Shown in pieces: positions 18,353-25,867 of a stretch of DNA of 64,000 nt. A model generated the notes under the pieces. It saw nothing but the letters and a program-made list of their open reading frames with translations. It did not search any database and was not told where the DNA came from. Position 1 is the stretch's first letter. Every line of letters starts with the position of its first letter. This DNA is from Neotamlana sedimentorum. Its GTDB lineage: Bacteria; Bacteroidota; Bacteroidia; Flavobacteriales; Flavobacteriaceae. The translations under genes were made by a program, and so were the position numbers. The stretch spans positions 434,001 to 498,000 of the forward strand of contig NZ_JTDW01000004.1 of NCBI RefSeq assembly GCF_000943565.1, read 5' to 3'.

Positions 18353-19405
18353 ATGGTTACAAAAAAGTTCGTATTAAAAAAAATAGCTCAAATTTTTATC
18401 CATGCTTTCTTTTGGTGTGGTGTGTTGCTATTTTATACTTACTTTTTTGCCGTAAATAGCAACGATTTTAACTATGTGCTTTCTTTCTCGCTATTTTTAA
18501 TGCCAATTACCATTGCAACAAGTTATGTTTTTATTTATAAAATAATTCCTGAATATTTTATTAGTAAACGCTACGTTTTGTTCGGTTTATACAGCTTGTA
18601 TACATTAATAATATCGGCCTATCTTATTGTTATTTCTGTGTTTTATGGATTAATTTACCTATCTAATTTTCAATACAACAAGATGGCTCCTATTAGTAAA
18701 AGCCTACTGTTAGTTGCCATTGCGGTGTATTTGGTAGTTGTAGTTGTTAGCGCCTTTAAACTTTTAAAACTTAATGTAAAACATACCGAAGCAACTAAAA
18801 AACTTGAAACCAAAATTTTAGAAACTCAGTTAAAACTTAAAGAACAGGAACTTAATTATTTAAAAATGCAAATACACCCGCACTTTTTATTTAATACGCT
18901 AAATACCTTGTATGGGTTCGCTTTAAAAAAAGCCGATGAAACTCCCGAAATGATATTAAAATTATCAAATTTATTAGATTATTTACTTTATCAAGTAGAT
19001 AAACCCTTTGTTTCATTACAAGATGAAATTAATCATATTAATGATTATATTGATTTAGAAAAAATGAGGTTTAACAATACTCTTCAAATACATTTTAATG
19101 AAGAAAATATACGAGACAACATAAAAATTGCCCCCATGTTGCTACTGCCATTTGTAGAAAATAGTTTTAAGCACGGTAGTTTAAATCAAGGCATTTTAAT
19201 AGTTAATATAAACCTTTATACTCGAAAAAATTATATTTTTTTTGAAATTGAAAACACCAATAATGCGAATATTGTTTCAGAAAAAGGGATTGGGTTAGAA
19301 AATATAAAAAAGCGATTGGACCTGCTTTATAAAAACAAATACACGTTAAATATTAATAACAAAAACGACTTGTTTAAAGTTAATTTAAAGCTTATCACAG
19401 ATTAA
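18353..19405 (+). CDS. LytS-type sensor histidine kinase (His_kinase, PF06580 family)
   Basis: A 350-residue kinase. Four membrane helices occupy about residues 12-135; a coiled-coil (ETKILETQLKLKEQELNYLK) leads into the phosphoacceptor motif QIHPHFLFNTLNTLYGF, with the probable acceptor at His177. The ATP-binding domain has the N-box PFVENSFKHG and GIGLENIKKRL. There is no periplasmic ligand domain, so it probably senses a membrane signal. It is separated by two bases from the LytTR regulator that follows, which is its evident partner. Confidence 0.93.
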   Translation: MVTKKFVLKKIAQIFIHAFFWCGVLLFYTYFFAVNSNDFNYVLSFSLFLMPITIATSYVFIYKIIPEYFISKRYVLFGLYSLYTLIISAYLIVISVFYGLIYLSNFQYNKMAPISKSLLLVAIAVYLVVVVVSAFKLLKLNVKHTEATKKLETKILETQLKLKEQELNYLKMQIHPHFLFNTLNTLYGFALKKADETPEMILKLSNLLDYLLYQVDKPFVSLQDEINHINDYIDLEKMRFNNTLQIHFNEENIRDNIKIAPMLLLPFVENSFKHGSLNQGILIVNINLYTRKNYIFFEIENTNNANIVSEKGIGLENIKKRLDLLYKNKYTLNINNKNDLFKVNLKLITD

Positions 19406-19407
19406 AA

Positions 19408-20124
19408 ATGGCAGAAAACAAAACGATATCATGCCTTATACTCGACGACGAACCAGTTGCTAGAGAAGTTATTGCTGCTCATCTTGGTAAAATACCAAAC
19501 ATTAAAATTGTGGCTAGTTGCAGCAATGCCATTGAAGCTTTCCACATATTAAGGTCTCATAAAATAGATTTAGTTTTTCTTGATATAAATATGCCCGAAG
19601 TTTCTGGTATTACATTTGCAAAATCTATAAATAAGGATATAAAAATAATTTTCACAACAGCTTATCGCGATTTTGCAGTTGAAGGTTTTGAGTTGCAAGC
19701 TGTCGATTATTTGCTAAAACCAATTTCATTTGAAAGATTACTAAAGGCTGTGCATAATTATTTTGACATTCATACCAACTCAAAACAAATTGAACCAACT
19801 CACATAAATAGCAACGATTTTATGTTTGTTCGTGCAGACAGACGCATGATAAAAGTTGACTTCAGCTCTATTATTTACATTGAAAGTTATAGCGATTACA
19901 TAAAAATTCATTTAGCAAACAACACTTTAGTAACTCGAGAAACTTTAAGCGCTATTGAAGTAAAGTTGCCAAATAAAAACTTTATTCGAATTCATCGTTC
20001 GTATATAATTGCATTAAAACACATTCAGTCGTTTACAAATGAAGAAATTACAATTAACAACACCGCTTTAACAATTAGTAGAAGCTATAAAAAAGAAGTT
20101 TTAAAAGCTTTAGAGCAGTATTAA
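19408..20124 (+). CDS. LytTR-family response regulator
   Basis: A 238-residue regulator. The receiver domain has CLILDDEPVAREV with the acidic residues, DLVFLDINMPEVSG with phosphoacceptor Asp59, FTTAYRDFAVEGFELQAVDY and LLKPI with the conserved Lys. The LytTR DNA-binding domain spans about residues 145-238 and includes FVRADRRMIKVDFSSIIYIE and FIRIHRSYIIALKHI. LytTR proteins typically bind direct repeats upstream of target genes; I did not find a convincing repeat pair in the 137 bases downstream. Confidence 0.95.
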   Translation: MAENKTISCLILDDEPVAREVIAAHLGKIPNIKIVASCSNAIEAFHILRSHKIDLVFLDINMPEVSGITFAKSINKDIKIIFTTAYRDFAVEGFELQAVDYLLKPISFERLLKAVHNYFDIHTNSKQIEPTHINSNDFMFVRADRRMIKVDFSSIIYIESYSDYIKIHLANNTLVTRETLSAIEVKLPNKNFIRIHRSYIIALKHIQSFTNEEITINNTALTISRSYKKEVLKALEQY

Positions 20125-20226
20125 TTTATAAAAGCAACTAGAAAATACACAAATAAACTACGAGCTTTTTTTTAGTTATTTCTTACAACTTAATTAAAAC
20201 ATTACTTAATTTAGGAGATAATTGTA

Positions 20227-20234
20227 TATTTTTG
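20227..20234 (+). promoter_or_regulatory. predicted -7 box of the Ras-like GTPase operon
   Basis: TATTTTTG matches TAnnTTTG exactly and lies 27 bases before the ATG at 20262. Its last three bases form the TTG at 20232 that would otherwise look like an upstream start. The -33 region (TTTAG near 20209) is weak. Confidence 0.5.
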
Positions 20235-20261
20235 TTAATAACCTTTGCTAACAAACTTAAA

Positions 20262-20624
20262 ATGAAAAAAGATACTAAAGCCGAAATTACAGAAAATTTA
20301 AACGGTGAACATAAAAATGCTAGTTCGAAAATTGATGCCATTAAAGAACTTATTTTTGGAGAAAACATCCAAGAATATAATGAAGAATTCGAAACTTTAA
20401 AAAAAGATATTTTAAATAAAAAAAACGAACTTCAAGAATTAATTAGCACTGTAGAATCTGAACTATTACAAAGTATAGACTCGCTTAGTACCGATATTAA
20501 TATTCGTGTAACTGAGCTAGAAAATACCGTAAACGATAGGCTAGATGATTTAGGCGACAAAAAAGCAGATAGAAAATTACTAAGCAAACTTTTTATACAA
20601 TTAGGCGAAAAAATTGCTGAGTAA
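20262..20624 (+). CDS. coiled-coil protein, first gene of the Ras-like GTPase operon
   Basis: A 120-residue acidic protein with no recognised family. Almost the entire chain is predicted helical with heptad-like spacing (for example ETLKKDILNKKNELQELIST and IRVTELENTVNDRLDDLGDK); there is no signal peptide or membrane helix, so it should be cytoplasmic. The start is taken at ATG 20262 (MKKDTKAEITENLNGEH); the frame upstream to a TTG at 20232 runs into the predicted promoter. It is 15 bases from the next gene, which also has a coiled-coil N-terminus, so the two may form a complex or scaffold for the GTPase (inference). Confidence 0.75.
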   Translation: MKKDTKAEITENLNGEHKNASSKIDAIKELIFGENIQEYNEEFETLKKDILNKKNELQELISTVESELLQSIDSLSTDINIRVTELENTVNDRLDDLGDKKADRKLLSKLFIQLGEKIAE

Positions 20625-20639
20625 TTTATTTTTTTATAG

Positions 20640-21458
20640 ATGAATCAAGATGAGAAACTAAATATAATTAAAGATATTTTACTTACCGATGAGCGTGAGT
20701 TTGTTTCATCGATTGAAAAAAAAATACAAAATCTTGAACGCACCATTAATGAAAAGCCACAGTTATCGAAAAAGGTTAACCCTATAATCGATAATAAATT
20801 AAACGAGTTCATAAAAGACATTCCTGAAACACTCGGTCCAACAATTACAAATACATTAAAGCAAGAAATAAAAAACTCACAAGATGCTGTGGTTGAAGCG
20901 CTATTCCCCATAATTGGAAAAATGATAAAGCGATACGTACAACATGAAATTCAAGTTTTATCAGAGCGAATTAACAACCAAGTAAACAAAACCTTTTCAT
21001 TTAAACGCTTTTTTAGAAGAGCGAAGTCCAAGGCTGCTGGCGTTAGCGAATCCGACTTAATTTTACAAGAGCAAAACAGTGCCAAAATAGAGCAAATTAT
21101 TGTTATAGAGAAAGGCTCCGGCTTGCTTCTCGCAGAATACTCTAAAAATAAAATGGCCGACGAAGATATGGTAGCGGGTATGCTTACCGCCATTAAAAGT
21201 TTTGTTGAAGATGCCTTTAAAAAAGAAAACCAAAGTTTACAATATATAGAATACGACTTATATCATATCCACATTCAAAATTTTTCATCGTTTTACATTG
21301 CTGTTGTAATTTCTGGCGTTTTTAATGTTATTTTTAAAGACGATTTAGAAGATGAACTTTTAGAATTTGCAGACAAACATAAAATAGCTAAACTTCTACA
21401 AAACAAACCACTATTATCTAAAAAACTAGAAGAATTTTTTAAGAATGACAATATCTAA
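20640..21458 (+). CDS. coiled-coil protein with possible roadblock/longin-like C-terminal domain
   Basis: A 272-residue cytoplasmic protein. Residues 1-115 are helical with long amphipathic segments. A basic linker (FKRFFRRAKSKAAGVSES) leads to a compact C-terminal domain at about 150-272 that begins IEQIIVIEKGSGLLLAEYS, continues DEDMVAGMLTAIKSFVEDAF, and contains the strands IEYDLYHIHIQNFSSFYIAV and VVISGVFNVIF. The strand, loop, helix, strand order recalls roadblock/LC7 or longin domains, which are common regulators of Ras-like GTPases; this assignment is inference from pattern, not from a profile match. The gene overlaps the GTPase gene by 14 bases, supporting translational coupling and direct partnership. 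Confidence 0.72.
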   Translation: MNQDEKLNIIKDILLTDEREFVSSIEKKIQNLERTINEKPQLSKKVNPIIDNKLNEFIKDIPETLGPTITNTLKQEIKNSQDAVVEALFPIIGKMIKRYVQHEIQVLSERINNQVNKTFSFKRFFRRAKSKAAGVSESDLILQEQNSAKIEQIIVIEKGSGLLLAEYSKNKMADEDMVAGMLTAIKSFVEDAFKKENQSLQYIEYDLYHIHIQNFSSFYIAVVISGVFNVIFKDDLEDELLEFADKHKIAKLLQNKPLLSKKLEEFFKNDNI

Positions 21459-21933
21459 GAAAATTGTTTTAATTGGTCACTTTGGTGTTGGGAAAACGTC
21501 TTTAATAAGGCGTTTTGTTGAAAATACGTTTACCGAAGACTATAAAGTTACCATTGGTGTACACATTTCTAAACGAACCATAAATATTTCTGAAAATGAA
21601 GATATTTCATTAATTATTTGGGATTTAGAAGGACAAGACGATATAAAAAAAACCAGACCATCTTACCTACTTGGTACAAATGGTTTTATTTATGTTTTCG
21701 ATTTAACACGACCTGTAACTTTCGAGCATCTAAATGATGAGCTAGCATTTTTAAAAGAAAATTTTGTTACAACTCCAATTAAAGTTGTAGGAAATAAAGT
21801 CGATTTAGTAAATAAAATCTATTTAAAAGAACACAGCGAACAATTTGATAATGTTGTAGATTATTTTGTTAGTGCAAAAACAGGAAGCAGAGTCGAAAAA
21901 TTATTTGCTAAACTAGCCGAAGAATTAATATAA
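21445..21933 (+). CDS. Ras/Rab-like small GTPase
   Basis: A 162-residue, single-domain GTPase with all five G motifs in Ras order: G1 GHFGVGKTS (residues 11-19, Lys17), G2 Thr36 in YKVTIGV, G3 WDLEGQ (Asp60, Gln64), G4 GNKVD (116-120) and G5 SAK (143-145). The YKVTIGV and WDxxGQ stretches look Rab-like rather than like Era/Obg GTPases. The position equal to Ras Ala59 is Glu62, which is unusual. There is no C-terminal cysteine for lipidation, so membrane targeting would need a partner. Bacterial relatives include MglA and other prokaryotic Ras-superfamily GTPases of unknown function. It overlaps the previous gene by 14 bases and precedes a histidine kinase by 5. Confidence 0.9.
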   Translation: MTISKKIVLIGHFGVGKTSLIRRFVENTFTEDYKVTIGVHISKRTINISENEDISLIIWDLEGQDDIKKTRPSYLLGTNGFIYVFDLTRPVTFEHLNDELAFLKENFVTTPIKVVGNKVDLVNKIYLKEHSEQFDNVVDYFVSAKTGSRVEKLFAKLAEELI

Positions 21934-21938
21934 TTACC

Positions 21939-23450
21939 ATGCTAACAAAGTATATAGAAAAATATCATAAAAACAATTTTCAATATATTTTAGTTGATGA
22001 TGCTGGTAAAATCTTAGAGCAAGACAATCCTATTTTACCATTAACTATTGGTGAAAATATTCAAGATATTCACCCTTTTTTCGAAATTTTAACGCACTTA
22101 CTTCCAACTATAGATGAAAGTTTCGAGTTTTCGTGCATAAATCTCGATTACAATAATCAAGAAACTTTAGTTGTAGATATTAGCTTAAAAACAAGTACTA
22201 ATAACAACAATTTGGTAATTATAGAAAACTTAACCAATCATTATAACAATTACCAACTTACGGCACAGTCTAGAAACGAATCGATAATAAACTCACAAAT
22301 TCTCGTACTTAAAAATGAGTATTTACTCGAAAAAGAAACCTTTAAAAATAATTTTATAGCTAATTTTAGTCATCAATTACGTAATCCCATAACGGCCTCA
22401 ACCATTTTTAGTGATTTACTAATTAATAGCAACTTAAATTCTGAGCAAAAAAATTATTTACAAATTATTCAATCGGCAAACAAAGATTTAAAACAACGAA
22501 TTGAAGACATTTTAGATATCAGTAAAATAGAGTCAGGAAAGCTCATTTTAGTAAACAAAGTTTTCAATTTAAAAGAATTACTAAAAAACCTTGAAATCAT
22601 CTACTCCTATTTAGGTAATAAAAAAGGAATTCATATTCAATTTAATATAGAAAGCAATATTCCAGAATTTGTAGAAGGTGATCAGTATAGATTAAAACAA
22701 ATTATTGGTAATTTACTTACTAATGCTTTAAATTTCACTAATAAAGGCTCAATAATAATGAATGTTTCATTAAATTATTTTAGGGCAAAAAAGGTAAATT
22801 TACATTTTGAAATAATAGACTCAGGCTGCGGAATCGATGATGAAAGTATAAATTCTATTTTTGATAGATTTACAAAATTAGATACTACAGCAGGTACGGG
22901 AATAGGTCTTGGATTAGCCATAGTTAAATATCTAATTTCTGAAATGGGAGGGAATATTAGTGTAGAAAGTGAAGTCAATAAAGGTTCGAAATTTACTTTC
23001 AACATCAGTTTTAAAACTTCAAATCATAGTAATGATCAAAAAATAGAAATCCTAAAAAATCAAACGCCTCAATTAAAAAGAAAGTATAACGTTTTATTAG
23101 TAGAAGATTCTGAAGTTATTCAGCTTTCTATTTTAAAAATCTTGGCCTCAACAGGACTATTTTACATTCATATTATAGATAAAGCAGAAATGCTTATACC
23201 ACATCTCATCGACAATAAAGTGGATTTAATTTTACTATCTAACACCATTCAAGATTTTTCGGCTATAACATTAGCTTCTTCCGTTCGTAACCTGTCCAAA
23301 GAATATAAAAAAACTCCAATAATTCTGTTATCTACACAAGGATATAAAGATGACATAAAACATTTTAAGAAAAACAGTATTAATCATGTTTTGGTTAAAC
23401 CATTTGATAAAAACAAGCTTTTGGAATTAGTTAAACAATCTTTAAAATAA
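21939..23450 (+). CDS. hybrid histidine kinase with degenerate receiver domain
   Basis: A 503-residue soluble protein. Residues about 10-105 look like a PAS-type sensor (FQYILVDDAGKILEQDN). HisKA follows with ANFSHQLRNPIT (His145), then HATPase_c with NLLTNALNFT, DSGCGIDDESI and GTGIGLGLAIVKYL. The C-terminal receiver (about 380-503) keeps the acidic pair (LLVEDSEV, Glu389/Asp390) and the VKPF lysine, but the phosphoacceptor position in DLILLS is Ser434 instead of Asp. It therefore cannot accept a phosphoryl group at the usual site and probably acts as a pseudo-receiver or binding module. No membrane helix is present. Operon context suggests signalling through or to the Ras-like GTPase. Confidence 0.9.
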   Translation: MLTKYIEKYHKNNFQYILVDDAGKILEQDNPILPLTIGENIQDIHPFFEILTHLLPTIDESFEFSCINLDYNNQETLVVDISLKTSTNNNNLVIIENLTNHYNNYQLTAQSRNESIINSQILVLKNEYLLEKETFKNNFIANFSHQLRNPITASTIFSDLLINSNLNSEQKNYLQIIQSANKDLKQRIEDILDISKIESGKLILVNKVFNLKELLKNLEIIYSYLGNKKGIHIQFNIESNIPEFVEGDQYRLKQIIGNLLTNALNFTNKGSIIMNVSLNYFRAKKVNLHFEIIDSGCGIDDESINSIFDRFTKLDTTAGTGIGLGLAIVKYLISEMGGNISVESEVNKGSKFTFNISFKTSNHSNDQKIEILKNQTPQLKRKYNVLLVEDSEVIQLSILKILASTGLFYIHIIDKAEMLIPHLIDNKVDLILLSNTIQDFSAITLASSVRNLSKEYKKTPIILLSTQGYKDDIKHFKKNSINHVLVKPFDKNKLLELVKQSLK

Positions 23451-23455
23451 TAAAA

Positions 23456-24004
23456 TTATACGGCAGCAACGTAATTTTCAGCCAAACGAGCTTTAGCTCT
23501 TTTAATTCTCATTTTAACAGCACTTGCTCCTAAACCTAATTCGGTTTCAATAGCTTTTATTGTTAAGTTTTTTTGATACTTTAATTCAAGAATAATTCTA
23601 TCTTTAATAGGTAACTTTTTAATTGCTTTAACCAATTCTTCCTCGGCTTTTAATTGCAATGATTCCGAAGAATCTATAGTTTCTCCGTAATTTTGAATAT
23701 CAAAATTTTCATTTAAACGCATTTCATACTTACGTTTAGCATTTCGGTTTACATAGTTTATACAGTAGTTATATGTAAATGAATATACCCAGGTTGAAAA
23801 TTTAGATTTTCCTTTAAAACTAGATAATTTTAAATATAATTTTAAAAAAATATCTTGTGTTAAATCTTTAGCCTCGTCTTCGTTTTTTACAAAAGAAAAG
23901 CATTTATTGTAAATGTGCTTTGAATATCTATCATAAATAATCTCGAAATATTGAGTTTCATTATGCTCTAAAATTCTGGTAATTATGTTTTCGTCAGTCA
24001 TCAT
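23456..24004 (-). CDS. ECF-type RNA polymerase sigma factor
   Basis: A 182-residue sigma-70 family protein. Region 2 has YDRYSKHIYNKCFSFVKNED, DLTQDIFLKLYLKLSSFKGK and FSTWVYSFTYNYCINYVNR; region 4 spans about 120-175 with IKKLPIKDRIILELKYQKN and the helix-turn-helix AIETELGLGASAVKMRIKRA. No anti-sigma factor gene is adjacent on the same strand, unlike many FecI systems. It converges on the GTPase operon with only 5 bases between the stop codons, so there is no room for separate terminators. The start could be either of two consecutive ATGs (24004 or 24001). Confidence 0.93.
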   Translation of the reverse strand: MMTDENIITRILEHNETQYFEIIYDRYSKHIYNKCFSFVKNEDEAKDLTQDIFLKLYLKLSSFKGKSKFSTWVYSFTYNYCINYVNRNAKRKYEMRLNENFDIQNYGETIDSSESLQLKAEEELVKAIKKLPIKDRIILELKYQKNLTIKAIETELGLGASAVKMRIKRAKARLAENYVAAV

Positions 24005-24242
24005 TTTAATGAGTTATAGTTAATGTTGTTCAATATTATTGATTACAACACCGTTCCAACTTTTTTAATAAACCGAAAACACAAAATCGACAAAACACAT
24101 ATTTTCATGATTAAACGAAAAAATACATGTAAGAAAAAACGTTAATTTGAAAATTTATAAAGAAAGAAAAGAATACACTCTTTTTTGTAATCTCAAGTAT
24201 TTGTTAAATTTTTAACACTAATACTTACTTAAATAAAACTTA

Positions 24243-24413
24243 TTAGTTCTTTTTTTTTCCACGAATTAAATCGAATAAGTCTGCCATTTTAATTGGGAAC
24301 TTATTTAGAGTTTCTTTAAGTTGTTTAGCCATCGCAATATCCTTCATAACTTTAGGCTTTATATCCTTTGGAACATCTTTTAAGTGCTCATCAGAATGCT
24401 GTGAATCCTTCAT
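24243..24413 (-). CDS. small hypothetical protein (56 residues)
   Basis: An open frame from ATG at 24413 to TAA at 24245-24243 encodes 56 residues: MKDSQHSDEHLKDVPKDIKP, a helical middle (KVMKDIAMAKQLKETLNKFP) and a basic end (IKMADLFDLIRGKKKN). It is not obviously a shadow of another gene, has codon use like its neighbours, and fills an otherwise empty gap between the sigma factor and YihY. A perfect 18-bp palindrome lies 42 bases upstream. The charged, helical, signal-free sequence suggests a small cytoplasmic protein. Function unknown; it might also be non-coding. Confidence 0.55.
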   Translation of the reverse strand: MKDSQHSDEHLKDVPKDIKPKVMKDIAMAKQLKETLNKFPIKMADLFDLIRGKKKN

Positions 24414-24443
24414 GTATTGCTCTTTTGGTTAAATTATTGGGGT

Positions 24444-24479
24444 GTCAATTTTAACATTTAATTTATTAAATGCTTTGAC
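24444..24479. promoter_or_regulatory. palindrome upstream of the 56-residue ORF
   Basis: CATTTAAT-TT-ATTAAATG (24455-24472) is a perfect palindrome with 8-base arms; outer GTCAA (24444-24448) and TTGAC (24475-24479) extend the symmetry imperfectly. On the minus strand TAAAATTG (24453-24446) resembles a -7 box with one mismatch. The arrangement suits a repressor operator but could be chance in AT-rich DNA. Confidence 0.35.
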
Positions 24480-24699
24480 TACTATGCTACATTTGAAACA
24501 GTTTTAAGCAAATAGTCACAATATTTGAAAAGAAAATAGATAACTGTTTTAAAAAAAATTTATATGAATGAGTCTACTTTACTATAAATTGTTGAGCCAA
24601 CCGGAAAAAACGACAACTCAAAAAAATTAAAAACAAATTTAGATGTTTGAAAACTGAACACCATTTGGATTTAAGAAATTCAAACAATTAAAAATACAT

Positions 24700-25599
24700 T
24701 TAGTTTAACAAATACCTATCTGAGTATACCTTTGTAAAATTTGCTCCATAAAACAATATTAAACTTGAGTAAGAAACCCACAACATAATTAAAACCACCG
24801 ATCCAGCAGCTCCATAAGTTGATGCTGGATTCATTTCTTTAAAATACCAGCCCATTAAAAACTTTCCAATAACAAATAAAAATGCAGTTAACCCCGCCCC
24901 AAATCTTACTGCTTTCCATTTTATTTTTTTACTTGGTAAATATTTAAACATTGCTGCGAATAACACATAGATAAATACTGTTGAAATAATTACATCGAAT
25001 ACATATACTAAATCGAAAAGATTTTCTGGTAAAAACTGTTCTATGCGTTTACTAAAAGCACTAATTAAAGATGTTATAACAAAACTAATAAGTAATAAAA
25101 ACGCTATTATTAAAATAAAACCAAAGCTTTTTAAACGGTCTATTATAGTTTTTATAATGCTATTTATATTAGACTCTGTCTTCACTTTCCAAATTTTATC
25201 AAACACTTCCTGCAATTGGTAAAACACACCTGTTGCACCATAAAGTAAAGTTAAGGCCCCCACTACAGTTGTAAAAACAGATACAGTTTCATCTCCCCTA
25301 TCAACCATCATTTTTCTAATAAATTCTGCAGCTTCAATACCTATAGAATTAGTGATTTCATCAAGTAATTCCCCTTGCACAATTTCTTTACCCCAGATAT
25401 TACCAACAATATTTAATATTAAAACTAGAAGCGCTGGTAACGATAAAATTGCATAATAAGCAACTATAGCGCTTAATTGAAACGGGTTGCTCTTTAACCA
25501 ATTTCTTGAAGTATCTATTAATAATTGTGGGAAATGTTTAAAATTAAACTTGTTATAGTTATCCAAAATAGCATTATTTAATTTATAAATTCTATTCAT
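24700..25599 (-). CDS. YihY/virulence factor BrkB family inner-membrane protein
   Basis: A 299-residue membrane protein of the YihY family, often mislabelled RNase BN. The N-terminal helix contains NPFQLSAIVAYYAILSLPAL, the next region TTVVGALTLLYGATGVFYQLQEVFDKIW is highly characteristic, and the end has TYGAAGSVVLIMLWVSYSSLILFYGANF. About six membrane helices are visible. The function is unclear; proposed roles include envelope transport. It is monocistronic by context. Confidence 0.92.
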   Translation of the reverse strand: MNRIYKLNNAILDNYNKFNFKHFPQLLIDTSRNWLKSNPFQLSAIVAYYAILSLPALLVLILNIVGNIWGKEIVQGELLDEITNSIGIEAAEFIRKMMVDRGDETVSVFTTVVGALTLLYGATGVFYQLQEVFDKIWKVKTESNINSIIKTIIDRLKSFGFILIIAFLLLISFVITSLISAFSKRIEQFLPENLFDLVYVFDVIISTVFIYVLFAAMFKYLPSKKIKWKAVRFGAGLTAFLFVIGKFLMGWYFKEMNPASTYGAAGSVVLIMLWVSYSSLILFYGANFTKVYSDRYLLN

Positions 25600-25844
25600 T
25601 AAATTAACACAAATATTTTTCTAACATATTTTTTTAAAATAATTAACTTGAAAATAACATTTTTTAATAAAGCTTTAGTTTTTCTAACTATAAAGAGGTA
25701 ATTATCTTAATATTTTAAATAATGTTTTTTTAGTAATCACAATTATTAACTAGCTACAAGTTCCAGTTAAATGTATGTATACAGTTTAATATCTTCTTAA
25801 CTAATTTAGCTTTAATAAAAGTTATGTATAGAAATAAATATTTA

Positions 25845-25852
25845 TAAATTTG
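25845..25852 (+). promoter_or_regulatory. predicted -7 box of the S1/P1 nuclease gene
   Basis: TAAATTTG matches TAnnTTTG exactly, 15 bases before the ATG at 25868. The TTG at 25850 that could extend the frame is the end of this box. Confidence 0.55.
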
Positions 25853-25867
25853 ACAAAAAATAATTTT

